A stretch of 64,000 bases of DNA from Liolophura sinensis (GCF_032854445.1 NC_088296.1:19211485-19275484); one strand, 5' to 3'. Positions 12,360 to 24,167 are shown, numbered from the stretch's first letter. The notes: a model not told the origin generated them from the sequence alone. Translations and numbers: made by a program.

Positions 12360-13140
12360 TACATATACCAAGTACCAAATCTTGTGATAGTCTTGTGGCA
12401 GGACGACTATCTCTAAACTATTAGTACTGACCGCCGGTCAAGCCAGCAACAAGTACCATTTGTAAAGTTCTTGGTATGACACGACTAGTTGCTAACATCT
12501 AATTGGATGTCTGTTCCCAAATGAAGCAAAGTTGTGGACAGTAATGTCTTTGTGGTTTTTATAAGTTGGGGTTTAAGTTTTTGTGTCGCATTAATTGAGT
12601 CTGTATATTGTTATGTATTTATAAATAATATATAATCAGTATACCCTACTCAGGCTTGAGCGAGCTATTCCAGAAGATAACAATCATCACACAGACGTGC
12701 AACGTGGAGCCCATTTTAGCGCTCGGCCATAGATAATTTCAAACGGGCATGTCCTTGCCTTTTTCTATGAGACTGCGGGAGACAAGGTTTTTATGAGGCG
12801 AATGCAGCGTGTGTGAGGAGCCCAGACCTCAGTATAGACTCTGTGGTGCAGTATCGATAGTTACAGATAAGATTAAACCTTTGAAACCGTAAACGTTACA
12901 TAATTGTAAACAAATTGATATCGGGAATATGCTTGTTTGCTTTGGGAGAAACTAAAGGTTTGGCAAGTTGCGAGAAACTGCTTAGATGAAACACTTTAGA
13001 CGTAAGACTAGTCTGTACTCATTCTACGGTATTGTGAAAAAAACGTTGGGGTTACTAATGAGGGTGGTTAAAGAGTTACTAAAATGGTGTAAAATGATCG
13101 CGGTTAGCTGCTTGCTGTAGTAGTCACTGACAGGAATCCT
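12360..13140. other. Upstream Naiad-associated non-coding segment, repeated at about 29410-30200
   Basis: No coding frame recognised. The whole stretch recurs in direct orientation at 29410-30200 next to another Naiad copy. Part of it (about 12655-12740, with TATTCCAGAAGATAACAATC) is related to 13755-13830. This fits the repeated flanks (pseudo-LTR-like tandem arrangement) known for Penelope-like elements. Confidence 0.5.
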
Positions 13141-13159
13141 ATTTTTTTTTTTAAATTTA

Positions 13160-13850
13160 TTTGTCTACTTATTCCCAGGGGAAGACTATCTAGGAACTCT
13201 AATTTTAGGAACTGTCTATTTTAACAGTCTCAACTGTTCTGATTGAATGATGAAGTCGAAAATAGGATATGTCCTGACAGACACGCATCCGATAATGTAG
13301 TACAGAAAGTGCGGGAGGGGGGCGTTACTTGTGGGGAAGTGCATATAATACTGTGTTCAGAGCGTGAATGCTATCACTTTTTTTAGGCAAACCTACCAGG
13401 TGGCTGACAGTTATATTGCTGTAAATCGACACCTTATTGAACGTCCTCCTACCCATGATGGCATTTGAACAATTGTGTTAGAATCCTCTCGTTGACTGGA
13501 TGTTACGTTATCAACCCCCATAACATTATCATTTAAGCCCTAAAGATAAACTGAGCTAAGCTCCAGCATTCAAAATACTTCTCTGTCACAGATATTCCAT
13601 TCGACATCGGAGTCAAAATCTTCTGAAGAACGATAAATTACGCATATTACTTGAATGCTGAAGTTGTCCAATCATCACCCGAGAAATCAAAATGTTTTTA
13701 TATTAGCAGTTGTGTCTTCCTAGTAAATGTGGCAGCAATACTTACATTCTACAAGCGTATTCCAGAAGATGACAACCATCAGACAGGCGTACAGCGTCAA
13801 ACACATTTTAGGGCCGCAGCCATATACCGTCGATAATTCCACAGACTTGT
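13160..13850 (-). pseudogene. Naiad GIY-YIG endonuclease C-terminal part, decayed
   Basis: The minus strand keeps pieces of the endonuclease half: KHFDFSGDDWTTSAFK, then a decayed SVYL*GLNDNVMG and VTSSQ block. These match KQFSASDHDW and GSVLPYGLNNNVMG of the near-complete copy at 43977-46957. Stops and frameshifts are frequent. Segment 13440-13850 returns in reverse at 35270-35690. Confidence 0.65.
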
Positions 13851-15000
13851 GTACTTGTCGTTGTTAGAGCATTTGTTGGACAGTAATGATATCTTAGGTT
13901 AAAAACTTCAGCGGCGTAACATAACAAATCAATAAAACGTGCGCTTACATCGTAGCAGAAAACAACAGGACGACAACGTTGGCAAGTTGACAGATATGTT
14001 ATGCATTATATAGTGCTGTGTAAATACTATTACTGATAGCGTCATACTGTATCGCTCATACTTTAAAGAAACCTTTGCAAATATATATTGTCTTTTTCTT
14101 TTACCCAGTCGACTATATTCAGCTGTGTGTAAAATCAGTCATACTGGCAACCAAAATTGCCGTTAGTCAGTGACACGTAACAACACAAGCCATATACAGC
14201 AATTCCTATTCTGGAATGTATAATGTTAAACTCCGGAAACCTTGTTTCGACACATGGAAATCATTACGTGAGGAAATTCTGTTGTAAAAAATAATGTAGT
14301 CTATTCGCTGAGAGAGTGGTGTTGTAGTTGTGTTACTGAGCATGTTGGTGCAGCCATTATAAAACAAATTACTCACCAGGCCTATTACCCATCACGCCAC
14401 TGGTTTCTGAATAATTATGACGTCACTCGATGAAATGACTTCTTGGTGTCAAAAGCACATTTAAGAAGTTATCAATTAGAAAAAGTATTATAACTGCCTT
14501 TTCCTAAGAATTATATAGACGTATCAGTGTGCAGAGCTTGTGTTGTTACAAATCACTAAGGAAAGGCAAGGTGCCCCTTATATTACATGTTTTTCAAAAT
14601 TTGATCAAGTTAACAAAATTCTCCATTACCATCTGTTATATTTCGTTTATACTTTTATTTCTTTTAAGCCAGTTATTAATAGAAATCGTCGCATTTTTTT
14701 ATTGCACTATAAAATACGCACATCATAGAATAAATGCAGAGCAGCGACAATAGCAAATAGCCTTAATATCATCGTCAGCCGATTACTGTCGCATATTCTG
14801 ACGACTACACACCATAGAAAGTAAAACCAGATCAGTGACAAAAGTGTGATAGTTGACGAATGTTCCATGGCTTAAGCAGAATTGGATGAAAAATAATAAA
14901 GTGATGTTAATTCCATCTAGAAGTTCACTGCTCTAGAATTCTCCAATATGCTGAGTTGTCATCATATTCAATATGCCATGGCATTAGGGCATGCGTACTT
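13850..15000. other. Non-coding flank shared in reverse with 34060-35230
   Basis: No gene seen. The stretch aligns in reverse with copy 3 at many points, for example TTTCTGAATAATTATGACGT here against its complement near 34605, and CTTAAGCAGAATTGG against CTAATTCTGCTTAAG near 34140. It includes a short relative of the GTGATAGTTGAC repeat described at 55826-55990. Confidence 0.6.
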
Positions 15001-15279
15001 TGTATACATACACAAAAATAGACTGCAGTCCTGCATGGATGTTATATATGTACCCATGTATGTCATATTTTGACATGTATGTATCTTTTGGTACACACAA
15101 AGATAAAACTTCCATACACTTGTGTCTACATACATATATTTCACTTAGCCACTGATGTTTAGCCAATGATCGCACGAAGTCGGTAAGCGAGAGATATTTT
15201 GTGAGTATCATTATATTGTTATAGGGCCTTCTAGAAGTCGATTAACAGCCTAAAGCAAAACATCTTGAGGGGCAAATAG

Positions 15280-17130
15280 CTTAGCAGGAGTTAACAAATT
15301 TCTTGAAAACTGTCAAAAATAGATAAAAAATCCTGGAATTGATGGATTTGCTGTTGAATACTATTCAATATGTTGTAACGATATATGACATTTAGGGTCA
15401 GAGCTGAAACATGCTTTTCATAAATGAAAAAAAATGTCCTCTTTACAAACCAGGGAGTAATAACATGTCTTTGAAACTTTAATAAACCGAAGGATTTTTT
15501 GAAAAAAAAAACTGGCGGCCAATAACTTTACTAAATCTTAATTACAAATAAATTAGTTCCTGTGTTGCAGGTACAATGTGTATTATGTAAGGTTATTTAA
15601 GAGGATAAGAAAGGTTTCTTTTCAGAAAGATATATTGACAAAAATATTCGTCTAATTTAAAATATTATGTTTGAAATATTGAATAGTGAAATCTTGAAGA
15701 TGCGCCCGTCCATTGACTGAAAATGCATTAGACTCCGTGTCATGGAAGTTTCTTCAAAATGTGATGGAAACATTGCGGTTTGGTAATGACTTTTAAAGAT
15801 GGGTAGACTTTAAAAGATGGTTGTATTCTGGAAATTTTGAATATATCCTCTCCAGTCTTAATCAGTACAAGTTGTAGACAAGAAAATCCATTTCGACGCA
15901 TTGTTATAAGAAACAATGAAAAAAATAAAGGGTTTGAATGTAAACGGAATGGGAAATAAATTCAGTCAATTTGACGGCACTCAATTTATTGTGGACTGAT
16001 TCCAAAACACCCTGGAAGAATCACTAAACTGCCTAAATTTTTATTACATATATACTCAGGGATATAAATTAATTCTGCAAACTTTGAATATATCCTCTCC
16101 AGTCTTAATCAGTACAAGTTGTAGACAAGAAAATCCATTTCGACGCATTGTTATAAGAAACAATGAAAAAAATAAAGGGTTTGAATGTAAACGGAATGGG
16201 AATTAAATTCAGTCAATTTGACGGCACTCAATTTATTGTGGACTGATTCCAAAACACCCTGGAAGAATCACTAAACTACCTAAGTTTTTATTACATATAT
16301 ACTCAGGGATATAAATTAATTCTGCAAACTTTGAATATATCCTCTCCAGTCTTAATCAGTACAAGTTGTAGACAAGAAAATCCGATTTCGCTGCATTGTT
16401 ATAAGAAACAATGAAAAAAATAAAGGGTTTGAATGTAAACGGAATGGGAAATAAATTCAGTCAATTTGACGGCACTCAATTTATTGTGGACTGATTCCAA
16501 AACACCCGGAAGAATCACTAAACTACCTAAATTTTTATTACATATATACTCAGGGATATAAATTAATAAAGACAAATAAAAGCAGCGTGGTAGGTCTCTT
16601 TGATGGGTGCAGTCTAAAGGTATGTCAGGACTTAAAGCGAGACTCCATGAAGGAGCCGACGATATTAAGTATTGAGTTCTCCCCAATCGATTTCAACACA
16701 ATATGGACAATTAATTGTGTTGGAAGAATAATGGAATTAAAACTAGAAATACAAAAATGGAGATTAAGAAACGTTACCCTCCAGAAATATTTAACGGTTA
16801 TCAAATCTTTGGCACTTTTTGAGGTGATTCATTTTTTCCTGTCTCTGCCTTGTCCTCCACTGTATGTTTAAACAAATTTAACACTTTACTGTAAAGATTT
16901 CTTTGAAATGACGGGCCATATATGATAAAAAAGCCAACGATAAAAATTATAAGTGTAAAAGTCTAACGATGATTAACATTATGCATTCAATCTTTAAATT
17001 TAACATGAATAAAACGGCACGTCTTTTAGGAAAATAACTGGCAAACAATGTGGATTACAACTAAACATCGGGATAAATTAAAGACAATAAAAAAAACCCT
17101 TTTTGGATTGAAACGCTGTACGCTTCTGAA
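15280..17130 (+). pseudogene. Degraded L1-like non-LTR retrotransposon (reverse transcriptase)
   Basis: Plus-strand frames, broken by many stops, follow the order of an L1/Tx1-type LINE RT: IPGIDGFAVEYY (15336 on), NWRPITLLNLNYK (15510 on), KRYIDKNIRLI (15630 on) and ALDSVSWKFLQNVMETLRFG (15728 on). A later block in the open frame 16587-16871 reads LEIQKWRLRNVTLQKYLTVI then KSLALFEVIHFFLSLPCPP. Beyond it, MIKKP and LTMINI-type fragments reach about 17130. The family assignment rests on these RT landmarks. The endonuclease part is not visible upstream. Between the RT blocks a 247-bp segment is repeated three times. Confidence 0.75.
15832..16568 (+). repeat. 247-bp tandem triplication inside the LINE
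   Basis: The string GAATATATCCTCTCC recurs at 15839, 16086 and 16333, a spacing of exactly 247 bases each time. The three units are nearly identical over their whole length (GTACAAGTTGTAGACAAG, GACGGCACTCAATTTATTG, CATATATACTCAGGGATA) and only scattered bases differ. The duplication is therefore much younger than the surrounding decayed LINE. Confidence 0.95.
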
Positions 17131-17168
17131 GCTATAAGGTATGTAAGGAATAAACAAATATATAAATA

Positions 17169-17179
17169 TGCCAGTGGGG
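17169..17179. repeat. Poly-G run
   Basis: A run of about ten G. From 17130 to 17440 I see nothing else. Part of 17250-17350 resembles 18050-18145 (AAATCTTCCTGCAAAGACGC against AAATCTTCCTGCAAAAGAGA), a short direct duplication. Confidence 0.7.
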
Positions 17180-17440
17180 GGGGGGGTGAAAGTGTGGCTG
17201 CATATGTTACTTACCTAATCTTAAGGTCATTTGTGAAAGCGGAATGTAGTGTGTCAGATGTTAGATAAAGTCACTATGGTACAGTATGTCTAAATCTTCC
17301 TGCAAAGACGCATCCTCAATAATGTTTTGCTGGACCCGCTCCGGGAACTCGATGGTGTTTTGCAGTAAGGTATTTCTTGTATTTATTAATTTACAACTAG
17401 CAGATTGGATGCGTTTCAATGTCTCCTGTTTTTTCATATC

Positions 17441-17691
17441 CTAGAGGGAGCTTAGGCAGCAAAGGTGGTTAGCGTCCCAGTGTGGTGCAATGAGCCAGGG
17501 ACATCTGATCCCAAGCCCAGCTTGTGCTAGCTTCCTCGGCGGCCGTACCTGGAAAGGTAGGCCAGAAAACTGTGAATGGCCGTGGGTTTCCCTAGGGTGT
17601 TATCCGCTTTCCTCCAAGCATGATTTTGGCCGCCGTCGTATATAAGTAAAATGTTCGTAAAACACCAATCAAGTGAATAAATAAACATACC
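17441..17691 (+). repeat. SINE1, divergent copy
   Basis: An old full-length copy of the SINE1 family: a degraded tRNA-like head, then GGCCGTGGGTTTCCC, GGCCGCCGTCGTAT, GTAAAACACCAATCAAG and an AATAAATAAA tail. It is clearly more diverged than the copies at 18571, 24866 and 40061. Confidence 0.85.
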
Positions 17692-17744
17692 CTCGATTTC
17701 TGGTAGGAATTAGTTCTAAAACTATATACATTGCATGCTAATCT

Positions 17745-17830
17745 GTGATCTTCCGATTATCGACTTGTAAGGCCTGTTTGCACTGTTTGAGTGGTATGCG
17801 AATGTCTGAAATGGGCCTTAGATTCATTGT
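17745..17830 (+). mobile_element. Short Naiad 3'-end stub
   Basis: GATCTTCCGATTATCGACTT, then GAGTGGTATGCGAATGTC, matches the last ~80 bases of the Naiad 3' end near 10190-10262. It looks like a heavily 5'-truncated insertion, now diverged. Confidence 0.55.
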
Positions 17831-18144
17831 AGCTGTACAATACATTTTATATAATTTATTCCATTGCTTTATTAATGACATGCTACAAAATTCGTCCACA
17901 AGCGTGTTCCCTCTTCAACGTGCTCACCTGCTCGCCATATTTGTTAAAGAAAAATGGTCCTCAATGAACGTAAGATCCAGCAAATAGCCTCAAGAGCGTC
18001 GCCAACGGTTTAATGTTGCATATTAGTTAAAGAATGTACCGACTTGTGTACAAAACTGCTGTGTTAGATAGTAGTTAAAGCTATTATGGTAGAGTGTGTG
18101 TAAATCTTCCTGCAAAAGAGATTCCTCATTATTGATTTGCTGGA

Positions 18145-18290
18145 CCAGATATGGGTCAACCAGTCATTGCAGCATCAACTTTATGCTGAACGCCAAGCAA
18201 AAACTCCCTTTTTGAAAGTCTTAGGTGTGACTCGACCCAGCAATTATCCTGGACCTACAGCCCCCGAACCCGCTCTCTACCAAATGCCGG
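18145..18290 (-). repeat. SINE2 fragment, divergent
   Basis: On the minus strand a tRNA-like head (GGGGGCTGTAGGTCCAGG region) is followed by GTCGAGTCACACCTAAGAC and TGGCGTTCAGCATAAAG. The 3' tail is missing. Confidence 0.7.
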
Positions 18291-18570
18291 TCCTAATATT
18301 AAACGTTACTGGTCTAAAATTCCTCACCATTCTGTTTGGTTATCACGTCTAGTTTAAAAAAAACACGAAAACAATGCAAAGAATCAGGTCTTTGGGATTG
18401 CCTAAAGAACCAGAAGATTCTAGGTTCATGCAGGGACACAATGTAAAGAAATTAAAGCATAGAGATCATGTAAGAATGTAGGTAGGCATGTAGGTATGCA
18501 TGCAGGTATGTAGGTTTGTCGCTATGTAGGCATGTATACTAGGGGTTTTGCGCCGTACTTAATTTTTCAA

Positions 18571-18837
18571 TTTGGCTCAGTCGGTTAGCGCGCTAGCGCA
18601 GCGTAATGACCCAGGAGCCTCTCACCAATGCGGTCGCTGTGAGTTCAAGCCCAGCTTATGCTGGCTTCGTCTCCGGCCGTAAGTGGGAAGGTCTGGCACC
18701 AACCTGCGGATGGTCGTGGGTTTCCCCCGGGCTGTGCCCAGTTTCCACCCACCATAATGCTGGCCGCCGTTGTATAAGTGAAATATTCTTGAGTACGGCG
18801 TAAAACACCAATCAAATAAATAAATAAATAAATAAAT
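18571..18837 (+). repeat. SINE1, full length, at the copy 2 boundary
   Basis: Full tRNA-derived SINE: box A-like GGCTCAGTCGGTTAGCGCG, box B-like GTGAGTTCAAGCCC, a conserved body with GTGGGTTTCCCCCGGGC and CACCATAATGCTGGCCGCC, and a tail ending CACCAATCAAATAAATAAA. The similarity to copy 3 starts immediately after it. Confidence 0.93.
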
Positions 18838-18839
18838 TA

Positions 18840-20590
18840 AACTGAATATCTGCGTAATAGATTCAACAGGACACTGAGATGGATTGCAGCTTGAAATAAG
18901 TGGTAGACATATACCAGGAAAATAATTCTATAAAACGGAAGTGACATTACAAAAATTGCTATGGATACGAGGGACGTGGGAGTGATACTATTCGGAATCC
19001 CTACTCATGAGGACAGAAGTGAAGTCAAATAGACCAAAAATGCCAGTTTTAAACCCGACATCGTTGCCCAGTTGGAATGTATATATTTGTAATCACCAAT
19101 TCAAAAAAAAGGGGATAAAACCAGCAATATGGGATTTGCCTATATTTAGTGGACTTGTGAAATTTAAGCGTTATTGTTTATCCCAGTCATTGTTACGAAA
19201 CAATTAAATGTACAGTATACAGAGAAAACCAGAGCAGCGACGACAGTCCCAGATAGCTGGGAAACGGTCATACGTAACCGGTGAAATATGGCCAGTTGTT
19301 ACGAATTTTCGCACAATTTCCAAAGGGCGAGTCACAAAGGGCCCTTTTAATTGGTGTGCCTAACATCAACTTAAGTGAGATTCCAGACATGAGCTGACAT
19401 ACGGTCAGCGGCCGGCTGACATCAGAATAATGTTTAAACCACTAAAATCTGATCAAGCTTGTGTGTCTTTTCCGGGGTAGGTGGGTGGTGTTGACTAAAT
19501 GTGAAGATGACACCAGATCTTCACAGTCATACCTGTGGAACGTCCTGGCTAAGACAATACATTGCCGTGAACATTGTTAAAATCATCGTGACTGTATTGT
19601 GCACTGTCCTTCTACCAAAGGGTACATCTGTATACTGTCAACGGAAGAGTGACATCACAAGTCATAAATAAATACCTAAGTGACAACAAACTGTGTTTCC
19701 CAGGCTACGTGTGGCTACTTGCCAACTACTTGGCCACAACTCAGGAGCTGTGGGAAGTCTATGCTTAAGTAACAAATCAGGCGAGAATTTAGAGTGTGTT
19801 ACGAAAAGCTTCAATATTGCATGCCCCAACAGATCAACAAACTGAGGGAACAAAGGCCTTTGTAGTATAAATTACTCCGTTCAGAGTAGTTTGATACCAA
19901 GTAGCACCCTGTGTCCTAGCGAAAATGGCCGCGACCAGCCTGCAAATTTAGGTTTTAACATGATCAGACAATGTGCACTATAGCGCTGAAATGAAACACA
20001 AAAACTCTTCAGTCCGGAAGGAAATGGATTGAATATGACTGAAAACCACACGGCACAGTGATATTAGCATTAAGGAAAACGATCTTTGTGTCATTCCAGA
20101 ATAATTAAGGCCTAACTTGATCTTAGACAGTACGTATATATTTGATTTATTTGACTGGTATTTTACGCCGTACTCAAGAATAGTACGTGTATAGCTTTCT
20201 GATGCATGTAATTCTCTATAACCTTAGCGCATAGCTCTCACGAGTAACTATTGAGCACGAAGCAATTGATCCAAGAAAATGTATGTCGATGTTTGCTCCA
20301 ACAGCGCAAGGCAGGCGGAAACAGCCCCTGCCACCAGGTGTCGCTTGTGTCTATAGCTTCGGGGAATCCCCGCTGTTGTCATGAGTCATTAAATCAAAAA
20401 ATAAAGGTTTACCTTGATAAATGTTAAGTAAATCAATTTTCTGTAATGATTGCACTTCCCGTTTAGCCCAACCCGCTGTCAGTTTGTCACCACAACACCA
20501 GGAATAATACATGAGCCTACGTCACTCTTTCATCGCGATCAATGTATAGAAACAACAAGAATATCCAATATACGACAATTCATATTTAGT
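18840..20590. other. Non-coding duplicated segment (copy 2), mirrors 46960-48720
   Basis: No gene seen. It is inverted relative to 46960-48720 along its length: AACCCGACATCG near 19050 against CGATGTCGGGTTT near 48510, and TCTATAGCTTCGGGGAATCC near 20350 against its complement near 47140. It contains a CACCGGTTACGTGTGACC-type repeat at 19205-19330 and a short SINE1 tail in reverse at 20140-20190. Confidence 0.8.
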
Positions 20591-20597
20591 GAGTGAG

Positions 20598-20873
20598 TAC
20601 TGGGAGTTAAAAGTCGTGCTTAAAAATTTTTCAGTCATGTGACGACGAAGGAATCCATAGGGTGTATGCAATGTACCGCCTTGTTGCAGGTTGGATTTCC
20701 ACCGCTCTTTCATCTAGTGCTGCTTCACTGAGACGACTTACCGAAGGCAAGTGAGCTGTCCCGCCCGAGCCGTTATACTGATATGGGTCAACCAGTCCTG
20801 GTACTTTCCCTTTCGTGCTGAACGCCAAACAAAGAAGTTACAACTTTCTCTTTTAAAGTCTTAGGTTTTGTAA
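20598..20873 (-). repeat. SINE2 tail half (split by Gypsy insertion), copy 2
   Basis: Minus-strand SINE2 tail: TATCAGTATAACGGCTCGGG, ACTTGCCTTCGGTAAG and CACTCACTCACTAAATATG. The tRNA-like head resumes at 24670-24750, on the far side of the Gypsy element. Both outer ends carry CATATTTAG, the probable target-site duplication. Confidence 0.88.
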
Positions 20874-21002
20874 TGTAGGTTCATACACCAGGGTGCCTTA
20901 CCCCCAATATAAAGCCTCGTCTCGCGAGACGTGGGTTGCAACGAGAGATATTAAAGATTACCGAAAATGGCAGACAGCTGTGGCCTGCGTCAGTATCTTA
21001 CA
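20874..21002 (+). repeat. 5' LTR of Gypsy copy 2
   Basis: Starts TGTAGGTTCATACACC and ends CAGTATCTTACA. It is followed at once by TGGCGACAAAGTG, a plausible primer-binding site. The LTR contains CGTCTCGCGAGACG, a perfect 14-base palindrome. Confidence 0.9.
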
Positions 21003-21196
21003 TGGCGACAAAGTGATGGACTTACGTGAAGTTTGTTGTGAACATCTGTTTAGACGACGTGAATTTTTTTTTCTCGCACGGTCTAACCCACTGTGTGACT
21101 GACGAAATGGAGGCGATCGGTGTTCCTTATCCTGTTATGGACTGGGATAGTTCCAACTTGACGGACGCATGACGCAAGTTCTGTCAGCACGTAGAA

Positions 21197-21660
21197 TTGA
21201 TGTTTGACGGCCTGTACAAGTTAAAATCGCAACCGGAAAAGTGCAGTTACCTTTTTGTGTGGGTAGGAGATGTTGGCAGAGACATAGATAACACTTGGGC
21301 TGATTTTTCAGCTGACGATCGGAAACAGCTGAAGGCATATTTTGACAGGTTTGAAGATCATGTGACACCGAAATCTAACCCCACGTGTGCGCGGTACAAA
21401 TTTCAGCGCGTCATGTAAGGTGAGTGTGAACCTTTTGAACATTTCGTCACGGAGCTGAAATTGCTCGTTAAGGACTGTTCATATGCAAACAATCATGAAA
21501 TGGTGCGGCAATTATGTTTGGAATTCGGTCATGTAAACTTCGTGAGCGGTTATCTAGTCAAGGGACAGAATTCACACTTGACCAGGCAATTGACATCGCC
21601 AGAACTTATGAAATGGTTCAGTTACAACTGGCATCAGTGAAGGACGACACAAAGGTTGAT
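21197..21660 (+). pseudogene. Gypsy gag, broken (copy 2)
   Basis: Readable gag with MFDGLYKLKSQPEKCSYLFV and LKAYFDRFEDHVTPKSNPTC, interrupted by a TAA at about 21416 and then continued in frame by GECEPFEHFVTELKLLVKD. It matches the longer intact gag frame 42767-43327 of the other copy. The zinc-knuckle portion downstream is degraded. Confidence 0.8.
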
Positions 21661-22086
21661 GTAGATGTAGTTAACTCAAGCTAGTCAAAACCGCAGCAAG
21701 TGAGAGTAGCACAACAAACAGACAGGCCAGCACGCAACAGAAAAAGGCATAATCAGTCAAACACAAATAACCTGACAAATTGTTGACCATCTGACTAGAA
21801 GTGGCAGAAACGGCAAGTAGTCCAGCTGTTGGACATTCGTAGTGTCATTCGTGTATGAGCAAGAATCATTTTTCGAGCAGATGCCCTTCAAAACAGCGAG
21901 AAAAAATCTGCCAAGGTACACAGCGTGCACATGGATGGTGAAAACAGTGCAGCTATCCATGACGATGTTAATGACAATGACCTGTTGTGGCTAAGTGCTC
22001 TGGAGGTTAAGTCAGTGCAGTCAAGTGACAGTAAGGACTGATTTGCTGACATACTGATTAGTGATAATCCACCTGAGAAATTCAGC

Positions 22087-22356
22087 TTGGACACTGGTGC
22101 TCAGTGTAATGTGTTGCCGTACAATGTATTACAGAAATTAAATGTTAGTGAATCATTGCTGAAAGCTGACAGTACATTGGTATCGCATTCTGACCACTGG
22201 ATTTCTCCCAAAGGGCAGATAACTCTGGAGTGCACATGCAAGAACAGGCATAGATCATGTACACTCCAGATGATAAACCAGAACGCTGTATGCATTTTGG
22301 GCAGAGAAAGTTGTGTTGACCTAGGCCTGGTGAGTTTATTCCCACTCTACAGGTAA
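22087..22356 (+). pseudogene. Gypsy aspartic protease (copy 2)
   Basis: Contains MDTGAQCNVLPYNVLQKLNV with the catalytic DTGA, followed by the hydrophobic ILGRESCVDLGL stretch typical of retropepsins. The frame is open over the domain but is cut off from gag and RT by stops. Confidence 0.82.
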
Positions 22357-22429
22357 TGAACTGTTGTCAAAACGTGAAATAGCGGACAGTGACATTTTGA
22401 GTGAGTTTCCTGATCTCTTTGAGGGTTAA

Positions 22430-22860
22430 GGATGTCTACCAGGTGAACATTCTGTTAAACTTGATCCAACCGTACCGCCTGTGGTACACCCGCCTCGGAA
22501 GGTGGCAGTAGTACTTAAGCCCAAGATCAAAAATGAACTTTAAAGCAGGCTTAAACTAGGTGTAACTGTTGGACTGGAGGAACCGGCTCCATGGGTAAAT
22601 AGCATGGTAACTGTGGTCAAGCAAGGTAAAGTCCGAATATGTATTGACGCCAGAGACTTAAATCGGGCAATACAGCGGGAACACCACCCTATGAAAACAA
22701 TCGAGCAAAAGAGGTTGTGTCAGATATGTCCGGAACCAAGGTATTTTCAGTTTTAGACGCCAAGTCCGGTTTTTGGCAGATAAATCTGGATAAAGAAAGT
22801 TCCAAGTTGTGCACATTTAACTCTCCAATTGGTCGTTTCAGAACTACTTGATCCTGATAT
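22430..22860 (+). pseudogene. Gypsy reverse transcriptase N-terminal part (copy 2), catalytic block deleted
   Basis: Frames give LDPTVPPVVHPPRKVAV, APWVNSMVTVVKQGK, IDARDLNRAIQREHHPM and VFSVLDAKSGFWQINLD, all landmarks of a Ty3/Gypsy RT. The chain stops after FNSPIGRF. The YxDD-type block present in the other copy at 41640-41580 (VMDDILVW) is missing here. Confidence 0.8.
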
Positions 22861-22997
22861 AGACATAAACCCAGTGATTTACTTACCTGTTTCTGAAGGT
22901 AAGTACAAGCAGCTGCAGGCATAAACTGCCAGTGATCCAGAACTTCAACAGCTTCAGGATATGATAGCAGAATGGTTGACCACGTGGCAAGAAGGAC

Positions 22998-24167
22998 GTG
23001 CCCAACAGTATTCGTGAATATTTCTCTTTCCGCGACAGCATCATAGTGAACGACGGATTAATATTCAAAGGATCTCGTTTTATTGTGCCAAAAACATTGC
23101 GCTCAAAAATGTTGGACAAAATCCATGAACGTTGCCTAGGCATTGTTAAATGCAAACAACGTGCTCGAAATGAGCTGTATTGGACTGGAATGTTATCAGA
23201 AATTACGGACAAAGTGACATCGTGTAACAGCAACCCCAAACAACCACTCATCTCAACAGAACTCCCAGACAGACCTTGGTCTAAAATTGTTGTCGACTTG
23301 TTTGAAAAGCCGGGCAAAACATATGTTGTATGTGTGGACTATTACTCCAAATTGAGTAATAGTGTGAGCTGCTAAAGAATTTATCTGCTAGCAACACCAT
23401 CCGTCATCTGAGTCACATATTTGCCCGCAATGGCATCCCAGATCAAGTTATATCTGACAATTGCCCACAATTTTCGAGTAAAGAATTCAAATTGTTTGCT
23501 CAGGACTGGGGATTTCAGCATTCTATATCAAGTCCAGTCTACACCCAATAGAAGGGGCAAGCAAAGAGAACTGTACAAACCATCAAAAACATTCTAACCA
23601 AAGCCAGTTATCCAGACAAAGCTCTTCTCGCCTACAGAAACACCCCAAGGGAAAATGTCAACGTGTCCCCTGCACAACTCCTCATGAACCGTACCTGAAA
23701 ACCACACTTCCAACTTCCACAGATTTACTTCAACCAGAACTCAATGAAGGGATTAGAGAAAGGCTAAAAACAAACCAAACGAACAGAAATTCTATCATGA
23801 CAGAGTCTCTGTGAATCTCTCTACTGTACAGCCAGAGTCTTCAGTAAGAGTCCAGCGTAATGGGAAATGGGAACCAGCAGTTGTCCTACCTCATCATGAG
23901 TCTCCACGATCGTACAAATTGCGTACTTCAAACGGAAATACTTTGCGTCGTAATCGCGAACATCCAAGACCAGTTAATGAAGCAGTTCCAGAAATAATTC
24001 CACCAGGAAAAGAACTACAGCCGGAGAATAATAGCCTTACTACCAGTCCTAAGACAGCTAGGACCCCAGACAAAAGACTAATCTACCCTCCCAGCAATAG
24101 TTCCTCAAACAATCAAACTGTGACTCGTTCCTGTCGTGTGATTCGGAAACCAGTGCAATTGCAATAA
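22998..24167 (+). pseudogene. Gypsy integrase (copy 2)
   Basis: The open frame 22998-23375 carries a degenerate zinc-binding region (LDKIHERCLGIVKCKQRARN) and the start of the core (WSKIVVDLFEKPGKTYVVCV). After a frameshift come ISDNCPQFSSKEF and GQAKRTVQT, where the usual catalytic Glu (AER) is Lys. The C-terminal frame 23811-24167 has VRVQRNGKWEPAVVL and PRSYKLRTSNG, typical of the Gypsy integrase tail. Confidence 0.82.
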
